A stretch of DNA of 64,000 bases from Svornostia abyssi. Lineage in GTDB: Bacteria; Actinomycetota; Thermoleophilia; Solirubrobacterales; Solirubrobacteraceae. Of this stretch, positions 32,007 through 40,949 are shown piece after piece. Where the stretch lies: the NCBI GenBank assembly GCA_024666565.1, contig CP088295.1:3844001-3908000 (forward strand), written 5' to 3'. Made by a program: the position numbers and the translations under genes. How positions within the stretch are numbered: position 1 is the stretch's first letter; each line of letters begins with the position of its first letter. The notes under the pieces are model-generated. The model was not told the origin of the DNA. It worked only from the letters and a program-made list of their open reading frames with translations, and searched no databases.

Positions 32007-34199
32007 GTGCGGAACACACGTTCACCCAGCGGAACCCTTTTCGGCTACGCGGACCGGCTGAGCGCGCGCCCGGGCGAGCGGCTGGACATCATGGCCAGCG
32101 CCAGCGAACCCGAGGTCACGCTCGACGTCATCCGGCTGTACTGCGGCGACGAGCACCCCGAGGGTCCCGGTGCGCGCAGCGTCCCGGTCGACGTCGACGG
32201 CGCCGGGACCTACGGCTGCACGCTGCAGCCGGTCCCGCGCGGGTCCTTCGCGATCGGCGAACTGCCCGACGACACCACGCTCGACGGGTTCACCGCCGAG
32301 GTCTGGGTGTGGCCCACGACCCCGCGCCTGGACCGCCGCCAGGGCCTGCTCGCCTGCCCCGGCCACTTCACGCTGCTGCTCGACGCCGACGGCGCCCTCG
32401 TGCTCGAGCTCGGCGACGGCGAGGTCCGCCTCGACCGCGGGCCCGCCGAGCGGCGCTGGAGCCGGGTCGTCGCGGCGTTCGATCCTGCGGCCGCAACGGC
32501 GCGGCTCACGCTGGAGACCCACGGCTGGCCACCCCGGACGGAGACCGCCACCGCGACGGTGAACACCTCGGGCCCGACACCCGCGCACTGCGTGGTGATC
32601 GCCGCAGCCGGGTTCGCCGAGGACGCCGACCAGCCCGTCGGCACCGGCTTGTTCAACGGCAAGCTCGAAGCGCCCCGGGTCTGGGCGACCGCGCTGGCGC
32701 CCGACGAGCTCATGACCTCACCGCTCGCCGCGTGGGAGCTGGGCGCGGCGTCCGACACCTCGCCTGTCGCGTTCTTCCACCTCCCCAGCCGCCCGGCGAC
32801 CGGGCATGCGTACACCGGTGCGGCAAACCACCCCGACCTCGAGCCCGCGCACTACGGCGCCTGCCACTTCCACGAGGACGACCTCGAGGACTGCGCCTGG
32901 ACGCCGACCGCCCGGCTCACCCTGCCGTCCGAGCTGCCGAGCGGCGTCTACGGCGCCAGGCTGCGCGCCGGGGATCTCGAGGACGTCGTGCCGTTCTTCG
33001 TCCTGCCGCCGGAGGGCACGGCGACCGCGGACGTCGCGATCCTCTTCCCCACGGTCTCCTACGGCGCCTACGCCAACGAGCGCATGCAGGAGCGCGCGTT
33101 CGTCCACGAGCCGGGCGTCATGGGCATGGAGATCCAGCCCGACCGCGGCGACCTGATCCTGCGCGAGCATCCCGAGCTCGGCTCGTCGCTCTACGACACG
33201 CACACGGACGGCACCGGCGTCGCGTTCTCGAGCTTCCGGCGGCCCGTCCTGAACATGCGGCCCTGGCACCGCAACTGGCAGACGCACGCCCCGCGCGCGT
33301 TCAGCGCCGACCTCTACGTCACCGATTGGCTGGACCGTGAGGGCGTCGATGCCGACGTGCTCACCGACCACGACCTGCACTCCGAGGGCGCCGCGCTGCT
33401 CGCGCCGTACCGCGTGCTCATCACCGGCTGCCACCCGGAGTACTGGACCGCCCCGATGATGGACGCGCTCGAGACCTGGCTCGACGGCGGCGGTCGCCTC
33501 ATGTACCTCGGCGGCAACGGCTTCTACTGGGTGACGAGCATCGATCCCGAGCGTGAGCACGTCGTCGAGATCCGGCGCGGCGTCTGCGGCATCCGCTGCT
33601 GGGAGTCCGCCGCGGGAGAGATGCACCACACGTCGACGGGCGAGTTGGGCGGGCTGTGGCGCAACCGTGGGCGGTCCCCCAACGCGCTCGTCGGCGTGGG
33701 CTTCGCCGCGCAGGGCTTCGATCCGGACGCGCCCGGCTACCACCAGTCTCCAGCGGCCCGGGACCCGCGCGCCGCGTTCGTCTTCGACGGCATCGGCGAG
33801 GACGAGGTCATCGGCGATTTCGGCTTCTCGATGGGCGGCGCGGCGTCGGACGAGATCGACCGCCACGACGTGCGCTACGGCAGCCCGCCGGAGGCGCTCG
33901 TGCTCGCGACGTCGCAGGGCGGGCACAGCGACTTCGTGCTCCTCGTCTGCGAGGACGTCCCCGTCACGCACCTGCGCCTGGGCGGCACGACCTGCGACGA
34001 CGTGCGCGCCGACATCACCCTCATGCCGACCGCCAACGGCGGGGCGGTGTTCAGCGTCGGCTCGATCGGCTGGACCGCCGCGATGGCGTACGAGCGATAC
34101 GACAACAACGTCGCGCGGATGTCGCTGAACGTGCTGCGCCGGTTCCTGGATCCGGCGCCCCTCGAACTCGAAACCCACCCTCTCCCGGAGGTTGCATGA
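32007..34199 (+). CDS. N,N-dimethylformamidase large-subunit homologue
   Basis: A 730-aa protein from the GTG at 32007. The N-terminal part begins GYADRLSARPGERLDIMAS. A concanavalin/LamG-like domain follows at about 90-225 (FTAEVWVWPTTPRLDRRQGL), then a large amidotransferase-like C-terminal domain. Y355 (SYGAYANERM), Y396 (SSLYDTHTDG), H476 and E478 (GCHPEYW) have nearly the spacing of the iron ligands and active-site residues I remember for Paracoccus DMFase (Tyr399, Tyr440, His519, Glu521). That enzyme hydrolyses formamides with a small partner subunit, and no small-subunit gene is recognisable here. The start is uncertain: the first codons are poor in GC3 and lack a Shine-Dalgarno. The next gene's ATG overlaps its TGA by 4 nt. 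Confidence 0.8.
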   Translation: MRNTRSPSGTLFGYADRLSARPGERLDIMASASEPEVTLDVIRLYCGDEHPEGPGARSVPVDVDGAGTYGCTLQPVPRGSFAIGELPDDTTLDGFTAEVWVWPTTPRLDRRQGLLACPGHFTLLLDADGALVLELGDGEVRLDRGPAERRWSRVVAAFDPAAATARLTLETHGWPPRTETATATVNTSGPTPAHCVVIAAAGFAEDADQPVGTGLFNGKLEAPRVWATALAPDELMTSPLAAWELGAASDTSPVAFFHLPSRPATGHAYTGAANHPDLEPAHYGACHFHEDDLEDCAWTPTARLTLPSELPSGVYGARLRAGDLEDVVPFFVLPPEGTATADVAILFPTVSYGAYANERMQERAFVHEPGVMGMEIQPDRGDLILREHPELGSSLYDTHTDGTGVAFSSFRRPVLNMRPWHRNWQTHAPRAFSADLYVTDWLDREGVDADVLTDHDLHSEGAALLAPYRVLITGCHPEYWTAPMMDALETWLDGGGRLMYLGGNGFYWVTSIDPEREHVVEIRRGVCGIRCWESAAGEMHHTSTGELGGLWRNRGRSPNALVGVGFAAQGFDPDAPGYHQSPAARDPRAAFVFDGIGEDEVIGDFGFSMGGAASDEIDRHDVRYGSPPEALVLATSQGGHSDFVLLVCEDVPVTHLRLGGTTCDDVRADITLMPTANGGAVFSVGSIGWTAAMAYERYDNNVARMSLNVLRRFLDPAPLELETHPLPEVA

Positions 34200-35545
34200 C
34201 GCTCGTGGACACCAGCCGTTCGGAGGAAATGCTCGCCACGCGGCGCGCGCTCCTGCCCTCCGGTGTGACCGGCGCCGGCCGCTGGGAGGACCCGTACCCG
34301 CTCGTGTTCGCCCGCGCGCGCGGGCAGTACATCGAGGACGTCGACGGCACGGAGTACCTCGACTTCCACGGCGGGTACGGCACGGCGATCCTCGGCTACT
34401 CCCACCCGGGCGTCGACGGTGCGGTCGCGCGGGCGATGGCCGACGGCCAGACGTTCGTCGGCTGCGCCCAGGTGCACGAGGCCGCGCTCGCCGAGCGGCT
34501 CGTCGACCTGCTCCCGGAGGCCGAGCGCATCGGCTTCTGCGGCGGCGGAGGCAGCGACCCGCTCTACCACGCCGTCCGCTTGGCCCGCGCGGCCACGGGC
34601 CGGCGCAAGATCGTCAAGGTCGAGGGCGGCTACCAGGGCTGGCACTCCGATCTGGGCGCGAGCACCGTGCCGCCGAGCGGCGACATCGCGCCGACCCACA
34701 CGCCGCCGACCGTGCCGAACTCGTCGGGCGTCCTGCCCCAGGTCACCGCAGCGATCCTCGCGGTCAGCGCGAACGACGTCGACTCGCTGCGCGCCCGCTT
34801 CGCCGAGGAGGGTGACGAGATCGCGGCGGTCTTCGTCGAGCCGGCGCTGTACTCCAGCGGCTGCATCACTGTGGACCCCGAGTACCTGCGCGCGGCGCGC
34901 GAGCTGTGCGACACCCACGGCGCGGTGCTGGTCTTCGACGAGGTGATCTGCGGCTTCCGCTCGCGCGTCGGCGGCGCGGCCGTGCCATCGGGCGTCGTGC
35001 CGGACCTCGCGGCGTACGGGAAGGCCATCGCGAACGGTCACACGTTCGCGCTGCTCGCCGGCAGGGCGGCGCTCATGGACCAGCTCGCCCCGGCCGGCGA
35101 CGTGTTCTTCAGCGGCACGTTCAACGGCGCCCCGCTCGGGGTCGCGGCGGCGACCGCGGTGCTCGACGAACTGGAGTCGACCGACGCGATGGCCCGCGCG
35201 GTGCGGGGCTGCGAGCGCCTCGCCGTCGGCGTCAACGCGGCGATCGCCGCGCACGGACTGAACGCCGTCGTCCAGCACCACGGATCGGCGTGGAACCTCT
35301 ACTTCCACACGCGCAAGGTGCGGGACGTGCGCGATCTCGCGGCGTCGCTGGAGCACGGGACCGAGGAGCTGAACCTCGCCTTCCGCCACCACCTGCGCGA
35401 CCACGCGATCTTCATGCAGCGCCGCGCGGGCACGCTGCGCGGGTTCGTCTCGGCCGCTCACACGGACGCGGACATCGACCGCACCATTGACGTCATCGAC
35501 GCGTTCCTCGAGACGCACACGCCGACCCTCGCGGTGACGTCGTGA
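34196..35545 (+). CDS. class-III PLP enzyme, glutamate-1-semialdehyde-aminotransferase-like
   Basis: A 449-aa paralogue of the enzyme at 19886. PLP and substrate blocks are FCGGGGSDPLYHAVRLARAA, then VEGGYQGWHSD, VLVFDEVICGFRSRVGG with the PLP Asp, and the Schiff-base Lys in AAYGKAIANGHTFALLAG. The ATG is in a 4-nt ATGA overlap with the dimethylformamidase-like gene, and the hyuA GTG overlaps its stop by 4 nt. Likely roles are transamination or epimerisation of a beta- or D-amino acid; beta-amino-acid aminotransferases belong to this branch. It is not expected to serve heme synthesis in this context. Confidence 0.87.
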   Translation: MTLVDTSRSEEMLATRRALLPSGVTGAGRWEDPYPLVFARARGQYIEDVDGTEYLDFHGGYGTAILGYSHPGVDGAVARAMADGQTFVGCAQVHEAALAERLVDLLPEAERIGFCGGGGSDPLYHAVRLARAATGRRKIVKVEGGYQGWHSDLGASTVPPSGDIAPTHTPPTVPNSSGVLPQVTAAILAVSANDVDSLRARFAEEGDEIAAVFVEPALYSSGCITVDPEYLRAARELCDTHGAVLVFDEVICGFRSRVGGAAVPSGVVPDLAAYGKAIANGHTFALLAGRAALMDQLAPAGDVFFSGTFNGAPLGVAAATAVLDELESTDAMARAVRGCERLAVGVNAAIAAHGLNAVVQHHGSAWNLYFHTRKVRDVRDLAASLEHGTEELNLAFRHHLRDHAIFMQRRAGTLRGFVSAAHTDADIDRTIDVIDAFLETHTPTLAVTS

Positions 35546-37515
35546 AAGTGGGATGCGACGTCGGCGGGACGTTCACCGACCTCGTCGCGCTCGGCGATGA
35601 CGGCGTGATGCGCCTGGGCAAGGCGTTGAACAGCGGCACCGGCCCGGCGGAGGGCACGATCACCGCGCTGCGGGCCGCGGGCGCGACGCCCGAGGACGTC
35701 ACCGAGTTCAGCCACGGCACGACGACCGTGACGAACCTGCTCATCGAGCGCACGGGCGCGGCGGTGGGCCTCATCACCACCCGCGGCTTTCGCGACATCC
35801 TCGAGATCCAGTACTCGTTCCGCGAGCGCACGTTCGCCGCGCACTACCGCAAGGAGCCGCCGCTCGTGCCGCGCCATCTGCGGCTGGAGGTCGGCGGGCG
35901 GATCGAGCGCGACGGTCGTGAGTCCGAACCGGTCGACCGCGACGAGATCGCCGCGGCGTGCCGCGCGCTGCTCGACGCGGGCGTCGAGTGCCTCGCGGTG
36001 TCCCTCTACAACGCCTACGCGAACCCCGCCCACGAGCGCGTCGTCGCGGAGGTCTGGCGCGAGCTGGCCCCGGACCGCCCGGTGACGTGCGCGACCGACG
36101 TCGACGCGCGGATGGGCGAGTACGAGCGCGTCTCGACCGCGACGCTGAACGCCAGCGCCGTGCCGGCCATGCGCGCGTACGCCGAGGAGCTGCGCGGCGC
36201 GATCGACGCCCCCACGCTCTACATGCACTCCGCGGGCGGCGTGGTCACCCCGCCCGACGCGGCGGAGCGACCGATCCAGCTGGCGCTGAGCGGCCCGGCG
36301 GCCGGTGTGCTCGCCGCACGGCAGGTCGCCCGGGAGCTGGGCATCGCCGACGTCATCACCCTCGACATGGGCGGGACGAGCTGCGACGTCTGCCTCATCC
36401 GCGACGGCGAGCTGCGCGAGCGCGACACCTTCGACGTCGGCTTCGGTGTGCCCGCGCGGACCCGGTCGATCGACATCAGCACCGTTGGTGCGGGTGGCGG
36501 CTCGATCGGCTGGATGGACGCCGGCGGCGCGCTGCAGGTCGGCCCGCGGTCGGCGGGCGCCCTGCCCGGACCGGCCTGTTACGGCCGCGGGGGCACCGAA
36601 CCGACGGTCACCGACGCGAACCTCGTCCTCGGCATCCTGGGCGGCGGCGGGCTGCTGGGCGGCAGCCTGGCGCTGGACCGCGACGCGGCCGAGACCGCGC
36701 TGGCCGGGCTCGGCGAGCAGTTCGGCGTCGACGCCGTCGAGATGGCGAAGGCCATGCACCAGATCGTCAACGCGAACATGGCCCAGGCCGTCCGCCAGGT
36801 CACGGTCCGCCACGGCATCGACCCGCGCAGCTGCGCCCTCGTGGCGTTCGGCGGCGCGGGCGGCCAGCACGCGACCGGCGTCGCGGCCGAACTCGACATG
36901 GGCACCGTCATCGTCCCCGCGCACAGCAGCGTGCTGTCAGCCGTCGGGCTCCTGACCGCCGACGTGCGCGTGTCGGAGACCCGCACGCTGCTCGCGCCCG
37001 TCGAGGCCGTCGGCACGCCGGACGTCGATGCGATCTTCGAGGAGCTGCGCGGCGAGGCCGCCGCGCGCCTGGCGGGCACCGACGTCCCGGACCTGCTGAC
37101 CGAGCGCTGGGTCGGATTGCGCTACGCCGACCAGTGGCACGAGCTGGCGATGCCCGTCGCGGGCGACCCGGCGTCGCTGGCGGAGCGCTTCGAGGCCGAG
37201 CACGAGCGGCGCTTCGGGACCCGGCTGGCGGACCCGGTGCAGGCCGTCGACTGCTGGGTGACGCTCGTCGGGCTGCGGCCGGACGTGGCCATCGGCGAGG
37301 CGGCGAGCGCGGAGGTCGCGCCGCCGTCGGCGGGCGCGTCGCGCGAGCTGCGGCTGTTCGGCGCCGAGGTGCCGGTCGTCACCCGCGAAGACCTCGGGAC
37401 GGATGGCCAGATCGGCCCGCTGCTGGTCGAGGAGGGCTCGACCGTGACCGTGATTCCCCCCGGCCGCCGCGCGGTGCTGCGCGCGGGCCATCTCGTGATC
37501 GAGGACGACGCATGA
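35542..37515 (+). CDS. hyuA: hydantoinase A/oxoprolinase-family protein, second copy
   Basis: A 657-aa paralogue of the gene at 23012. It starts with a GTG (VKVGCDVGGTFTDLVALGDD) in a 4-nt overlap with the PLP-enzyme stop. The second nucleotide-binding motif ITLDMGGTSCDVCLIRDG, STVGAGGGSIGWMDAGG and NANMAQAVRQVTVRHGIDPR are conserved. With the following hyuB it should form a complete ATP-dependent hydantoinase/oxoprolinase-type enzyme. Two complete HyuAB sets in one region suggest different ring substrates or stereochemistry. Confidence 0.93.
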   Translation: MKVGCDVGGTFTDLVALGDDGVMRLGKALNSGTGPAEGTITALRAAGATPEDVTEFSHGTTTVTNLLIERTGAAVGLITTRGFRDILEIQYSFRERTFAAHYRKEPPLVPRHLRLEVGGRIERDGRESEPVDRDEIAAACRALLDAGVECLAVSLYNAYANPAHERVVAEVWRELAPDRPVTCATDVDARMGEYERVSTATLNASAVPAMRAYAEELRGAIDAPTLYMHSAGGVVTPPDAAERPIQLALSGPAAGVLAARQVARELGIADVITLDMGGTSCDVCLIRDGELRERDTFDVGFGVPARTRSIDISTVGAGGGSIGWMDAGGALQVGPRSAGALPGPACYGRGGTEPTVTDANLVLGILGGGGLLGGSLALDRDAAETALAGLGEQFGVDAVEMAKAMHQIVNANMAQAVRQVTVRHGIDPRSCALVAFGGAGGQHATGVAAELDMGTVIVPAHSSVLSAVGLLTADVRVSETRTLLAPVEAVGTPDVDAIFEELRGEAAARLAGTDVPDLLTERWVGLRYADQWHELAMPVAGDPASLAERFEAEHERRFGTRLADPVQAVDCWVTLVGLRPDVAIGEAASAEVAPPSAGASRELRLFGAEVPVVTREDLGTDGQIGPLLVEEGSTVTVIPPGRRAVLRAGHLVIEDDA

Positions 37516-39224
37516 CGACCGTGCAGACCGACGCCTTCACCGCCGAGATCCTGCGGTCTTACCTCGTGAACACCGTCAAGGAGATGGTGATCACGACGAC
37601 GCGCACGGCGTACTCGACGTGCTTCTGCCACGGCGAGGACTTCACGTGCGGCATCTTCGACGCCGACGGCCAGATGATCGCCCAGGACCAGGGCGTCGGC
37701 GTCCACGCGGGCGGCCTGGAGGGCGCGATCGCCGCGGTCATCCGCCAGGCCAACGGGCCGTGGCAGCCGGGTGACGTGTACCTGCACAACGACCCGTACG
37801 ACGGCGGCACGCACCAGGCCGACGTCTGCGTCGTCCGGCCGATGTTCGCCGACGGCCGCCACGTCGGCTTCGCGACGAACCGCGGCCACTGGAGCGACGT
37901 CGGCGGCATGGCGCCCGGCGGCTGGTCGGGCGTCGCCCAGGACGTCGTTCAGGAGGGACTGCTGCTCCCCGCCGTGCAGCTCTACGACGCGGGCGTGCTG
38001 CGCGAGGACGTGCGCCGCATGGTGCTGCGCAACGTCCGCCTCAAGCACCAGTGCTGGGGCGACCTGCAGGCGCAGATCGCGTCGGCCATCGCGGCCGAGC
38101 GGCGCATCCAGGCGCTCGTCGAGCGCAACGGCATGAGCGGCTACGAGGCCGCCATCGACGCGGCGATCTCCTACAGCCGCCGCCGCTTCCTCGCCGCCGT
38201 CGAGCGCCTCCCCGCGCGCGCGGCGACCGGCGAGGACGTCATGGAGGACACCGCCACCGGGGAGGGTCCGTTCCCCATCCGCGTGCGCGTCGAGAAGCAG
38301 GCCGACGGCACGGTCGTCGCGGACTTCGCGGGCACGTCCCCCCAGGCGCTCGCGCCGATCAACTGCACGTACGCGAGCACGCGCGCCGCGGTCATCGGGT
38401 CGCTCATCACGATGCTCGACCCCGACCTGCCGCTGAACGCCGGCGTGACGCGGCTCATCGACGTGCGCGCGCCGCTCGGGTGCATGGTCAACCCGACGTA
38501 TCCCGCGCCGACGTTCGGCACCACCGCCGACCCCGCGGCCCGCGCCGCGGAGGTCGTGCTCCGCGCGCTGTCCGACCTGCTCCCCGACCGCGCGGTGGCA
38601 GGCTCGTACTCGACCGGCCAGAACGCCACCGGCGGCGGCCAGCGCCCGCCCGAGGAGGGCGGCGAGTTCCTCTGGTACAGCTACCAGGCCGGCGGCTGCG
38701 GGGCCTTCGAGGGCGGCGACGGCAACAGCGCCATGTGGCACATCATGGCCAACTCGAAGAACGAGTCGTGCGAGGCCTGGGAGGCGCGATACCCGATCCG
38801 CTACCAGGCGTTCGCACTGCGCGAGGGCTCAGGCGGCGCCGGGAAGTGGCGCGGCGGCCTGGGCACCGAGCGGCGGCTGGAGGTCGAGGTCCCCACCCGG
38901 CTGTCGGCCATCAGCGGTCACCACGACCTCGAGGCCCACGGCCTCGACGGCGGGCAGGGCGGCGCGCCCAACGGCTTCGAGCTCGTGCGCGACGGCGAGC
39001 AGCGCCGCGTGCAGCACGTCTACGACCTCGCGTCGCCGTCGAAGTTCGCCAACCTCCCGCTGCAGGCCGGGGACGTCTTCGTCTCCCTGCAGGGCGGAGG
39101 CGGCGGGATCGGCGACCCGCGTGAGCGCGACCGGGCCGCCGTCGCGGCGGACCTGCAGGCGGGCTACATCACCCCCGAGGAAGCTCGGGACGTCTACGGC
39201 TACCAGGAGGAACAGCACCCGTGA
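37512..39224 (+). CDS. hyuB: hydantoinase B/oxoprolinase-family protein, second copy
   Basis: A 570-aa partner of the preceding hyuA. The ATG at 37512 lies in a 4-nt ATGA overlap. Family blocks are TRTAYSTCFCHGEDFTCGIF, LHNDPYDGGTHQADVCVV, TNRGHWSDVGGM and a Gly-rich end LQGGGGGIGDPRERDR. It keeps more Cys around the N-terminal block (STCFCHGEDFTC) than the copy at 21280 (STCLSEALDFTC). The next small gene starts with a GTG overlapping its TGA, so coupling continues. Confidence 0.93.
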   Translation: MTTVQTDAFTAEILRSYLVNTVKEMVITTTRTAYSTCFCHGEDFTCGIFDADGQMIAQDQGVGVHAGGLEGAIAAVIRQANGPWQPGDVYLHNDPYDGGTHQADVCVVRPMFADGRHVGFATNRGHWSDVGGMAPGGWSGVAQDVVQEGLLLPAVQLYDAGVLREDVRRMVLRNVRLKHQCWGDLQAQIASAIAAERRIQALVERNGMSGYEAAIDAAISYSRRRFLAAVERLPARAATGEDVMEDTATGEGPFPIRVRVEKQADGTVVADFAGTSPQALAPINCTYASTRAAVIGSLITMLDPDLPLNAGVTRLIDVRAPLGCMVNPTYPAPTFGTTADPAARAAEVVLRALSDLLPDRAVAGSYSTGQNATGGGQRPPEEGGEFLWYSYQAGGCGAFEGGDGNSAMWHIMANSKNESCEAWEARYPIRYQAFALREGSGGAGKWRGGLGTERRLEVEVPTRLSAISGHHDLEAHGLDGGQGGAPNGFELVRDGEQRRVQHVYDLASPSKFANLPLQAGDVFVSLQGGGGGIGDPRERDRAAVAADLQAGYITPEEARDVYGYQEEQHP

Positions 39225-39529
39225 CCATGGTCATCATCACGTACGACCTCGCAGAGGGCGTGACGCGCGAGCAGTACCGCGAATGGTCGAAGACCACGGA
39301 CCAGGTGATCGGAGGCAGCCAGCCGGGCATCACCCGGTACGAGGTCTTCGAGATGGACCGCTCGACGAGCGGCGAGATCGCCTACGACATCCTCGAGGTC
39401 ATCGAGGCCGACAGCGTCGAGGCCTGGGAGAAGGTCAACGACTACCCCGCGATGAAGCCGGTCTACGAGCAGTGGCTGAAGATCGCGAACCCGGACTCCG
39501 TGAAGCTGCACTACGGCAGCGTCATCTAG
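39221..39529 (+). CDS. small dimeric alpha/beta-barrel (EthD/ABM-like) protein
   Basis: A 102-aa protein starting at a GTG that overlaps the hyuB stop by 4 nt. The pattern VIITYDLAEGVTREQYREWS, then GITRYEVFEMDRSTSGE and SVEAWEKVNDYPAMKPVYEQ, is that of ferredoxin-fold dimeric barrels (EthD, antibiotic-biosynthesis monooxygenase, muconolactone-isomerase folds). Such proteins act as small oxygenases, isomerases or substrate chaperones. Neither a substrate nor a catalytic residue can be named. It lies 4 nt before the hydantoinase, so it belongs to the pathway. Confidence 0.75.
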   Translation: MTMVIITYDLAEGVTREQYREWSKTTDQVIGGSQPGITRYEVFEMDRSTSGEIAYDILEVIEADSVEAWEKVNDYPAMKPVYEQWLKIANPDSVKLHYGSVI

Positions 39530-39533
39530 CGCG

Positions 39534-40949
39534 ATGCGCACGCTCATCCGCGGCGGACGAGTCGTCACCGCCGGTGACGACTACACCGCCGACGTCCTCA
39601 TCGAGGGCGAGCGCATCACGCAGCTCGGCGCGAACCTCCTCGTCCCCGCCGACCGCGTCATCGACGCGACCGACCGCTACGTGCTGCCCGGCGGCGTCGA
39701 CACGCACACACATCTCGCGTCACCGTCGGCCGGCACGGTCACGTGCGACGACTTCTTCACCGGCACCGTCGCCGCCGCGTTCGGGGGCACGACGACGATC
39801 GTCGACTTCGCCACGCAGTTCGCGGGCGTGCCGTTCGCCGACGCCGTCGCGACGTGGGAGGCCAACCGCACGGGCAAGGCCGTCATCGACGTCGGCTTCC
39901 ACCTCGCGGTCACCGACCTCGAGGGTGGCGGCGGCGTCGACGCGCTCGCGGCGATGGTCGACGCCGGCGTGCCGAGCTGGAAGCTCTTCATGGCCTACAA
40001 GGGCGCGATCATGGTCGACGACGACACACTGCTGCGCGTCATGCAGACGGCGGCCGACGCGGGCGCGCTCGTCCTCGTCCACGCCGAGCACGGGGACGCG
40101 ATCGACGTCCTGACCCGGCAGGCGCTCGCCGCGGGCCGCACCGGCCCCGACCAGCACGCGGCGACCCGCCCGCCGGAGGCTGAGGCCGAGGCGACCAACC
40201 GCGCGATCAACCTCGCCCGCATCGCCGGCTGCGACCTGTTCGTCGTGCACGTGTCCTGCGGCGAGGCGCTGGCGTCCATCCGCCGCGCGCGTGAGGCCGG
40301 CTGGCGGGTGTGGGCCGAGACGTGCCCGCAGTACCTCTTCTGCGACGAGAGCCAGCTGTCGCTGCCGGACTTCGAGGGCGCGAAGTACACGTTCTCCCCT
40401 CCCCCGCGCCACGTCTCCAACCAGCCGCTGCTGTGGCGGGCGCTCGCCGACGGCGCGCTGGACCAGCTGACGACCGACCACTGCCCGTTCCGCTGGGCCG
40501 ACCAGAAGGCCATGGGCCGCGACGACTTCTCGAAGATCCCCAACGGCGCGCCGGGCATCGAGCAGCGTCTGATGCTCGCCCATCACTTCGGTGTGCGCGA
40601 GGGGCGCATCTCGCTGCAGCGCATGGTCGACGTGCTGAGCACGACGCCCGCGCGGCTGTTCGGCCTCGCGCCGCGCAAGGGGTCGATCGCCGTCGGCGCG
40701 GACGCGGACGTCGTGGTGTTCGACCCGGCGCGCGAGCACACCATCTCGGCCGCGACGCACCATTCGGCCGTGGACTACAACCTGTACGAGGGCATGACGG
40801 TGGTCGGCGCGCCCGAGACGGTGCTCGTCCGCGGAACACCGGTCATCGAGCAGGGCCGGCTCACCGTCGGCCCTGGCCACGGCCGGTTCGTCCCGCGTGC
40901 CCCGTTCCGCGCGGGCACGACACACGTCGCGGAAGGGGCCGTCGCATGA
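39534..40949 (+). CDS. D-hydantoinase/dihydropyrimidinase
   Basis: A 471-aa ring-opening hydrolase for dihydropyrimidines and 5-substituted hydantoins, giving N-carbamoyl amino acids. Zinc ligands fall at the positions expected for dihydropyrimidinase: H58 and H60 (GGVDTHTHLA), carbamylated K150 (PSWKLFMAYKG), H183 (VLVHAEHG), H239 (FVVHVSCGEA) and D315 (LTTDHCPF). It lies after the 102-aa protein, and the DUF3830 ATG overlaps its stop by 4 nt. The product would be hydrolysed by the M20 carbamoylase encoded at 45037. Confidence 0.93.
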   Translation: MRTLIRGGRVVTAGDDYTADVLIEGERITQLGANLLVPADRVIDATDRYVLPGGVDTHTHLASPSAGTVTCDDFFTGTVAAAFGGTTTIVDFATQFAGVPFADAVATWEANRTGKAVIDVGFHLAVTDLEGGGGVDALAAMVDAGVPSWKLFMAYKGAIMVDDDTLLRVMQTAADAGALVLVHAEHGDAIDVLTRQALAAGRTGPDQHAATRPPEAEAEATNRAINLARIAGCDLFVVHVSCGEALASIRRAREAGWRVWAETCPQYLFCDESQLSLPDFEGAKYTFSPPPRHVSNQPLLWRALADGALDQLTTDHCPFRWADQKAMGRDDFSKIPNGAPGIEQRLMLAHHFGVREGRISLQRMVDVLSTTPARLFGLAPRKGSIAVGADADVVVFDPAREHTISAATHHSAVDYNLYEGMTVVGAPETVLVRGTPVIEQGRLTVGPGHGRFVPRAPFRAGTTHVAEGAVA

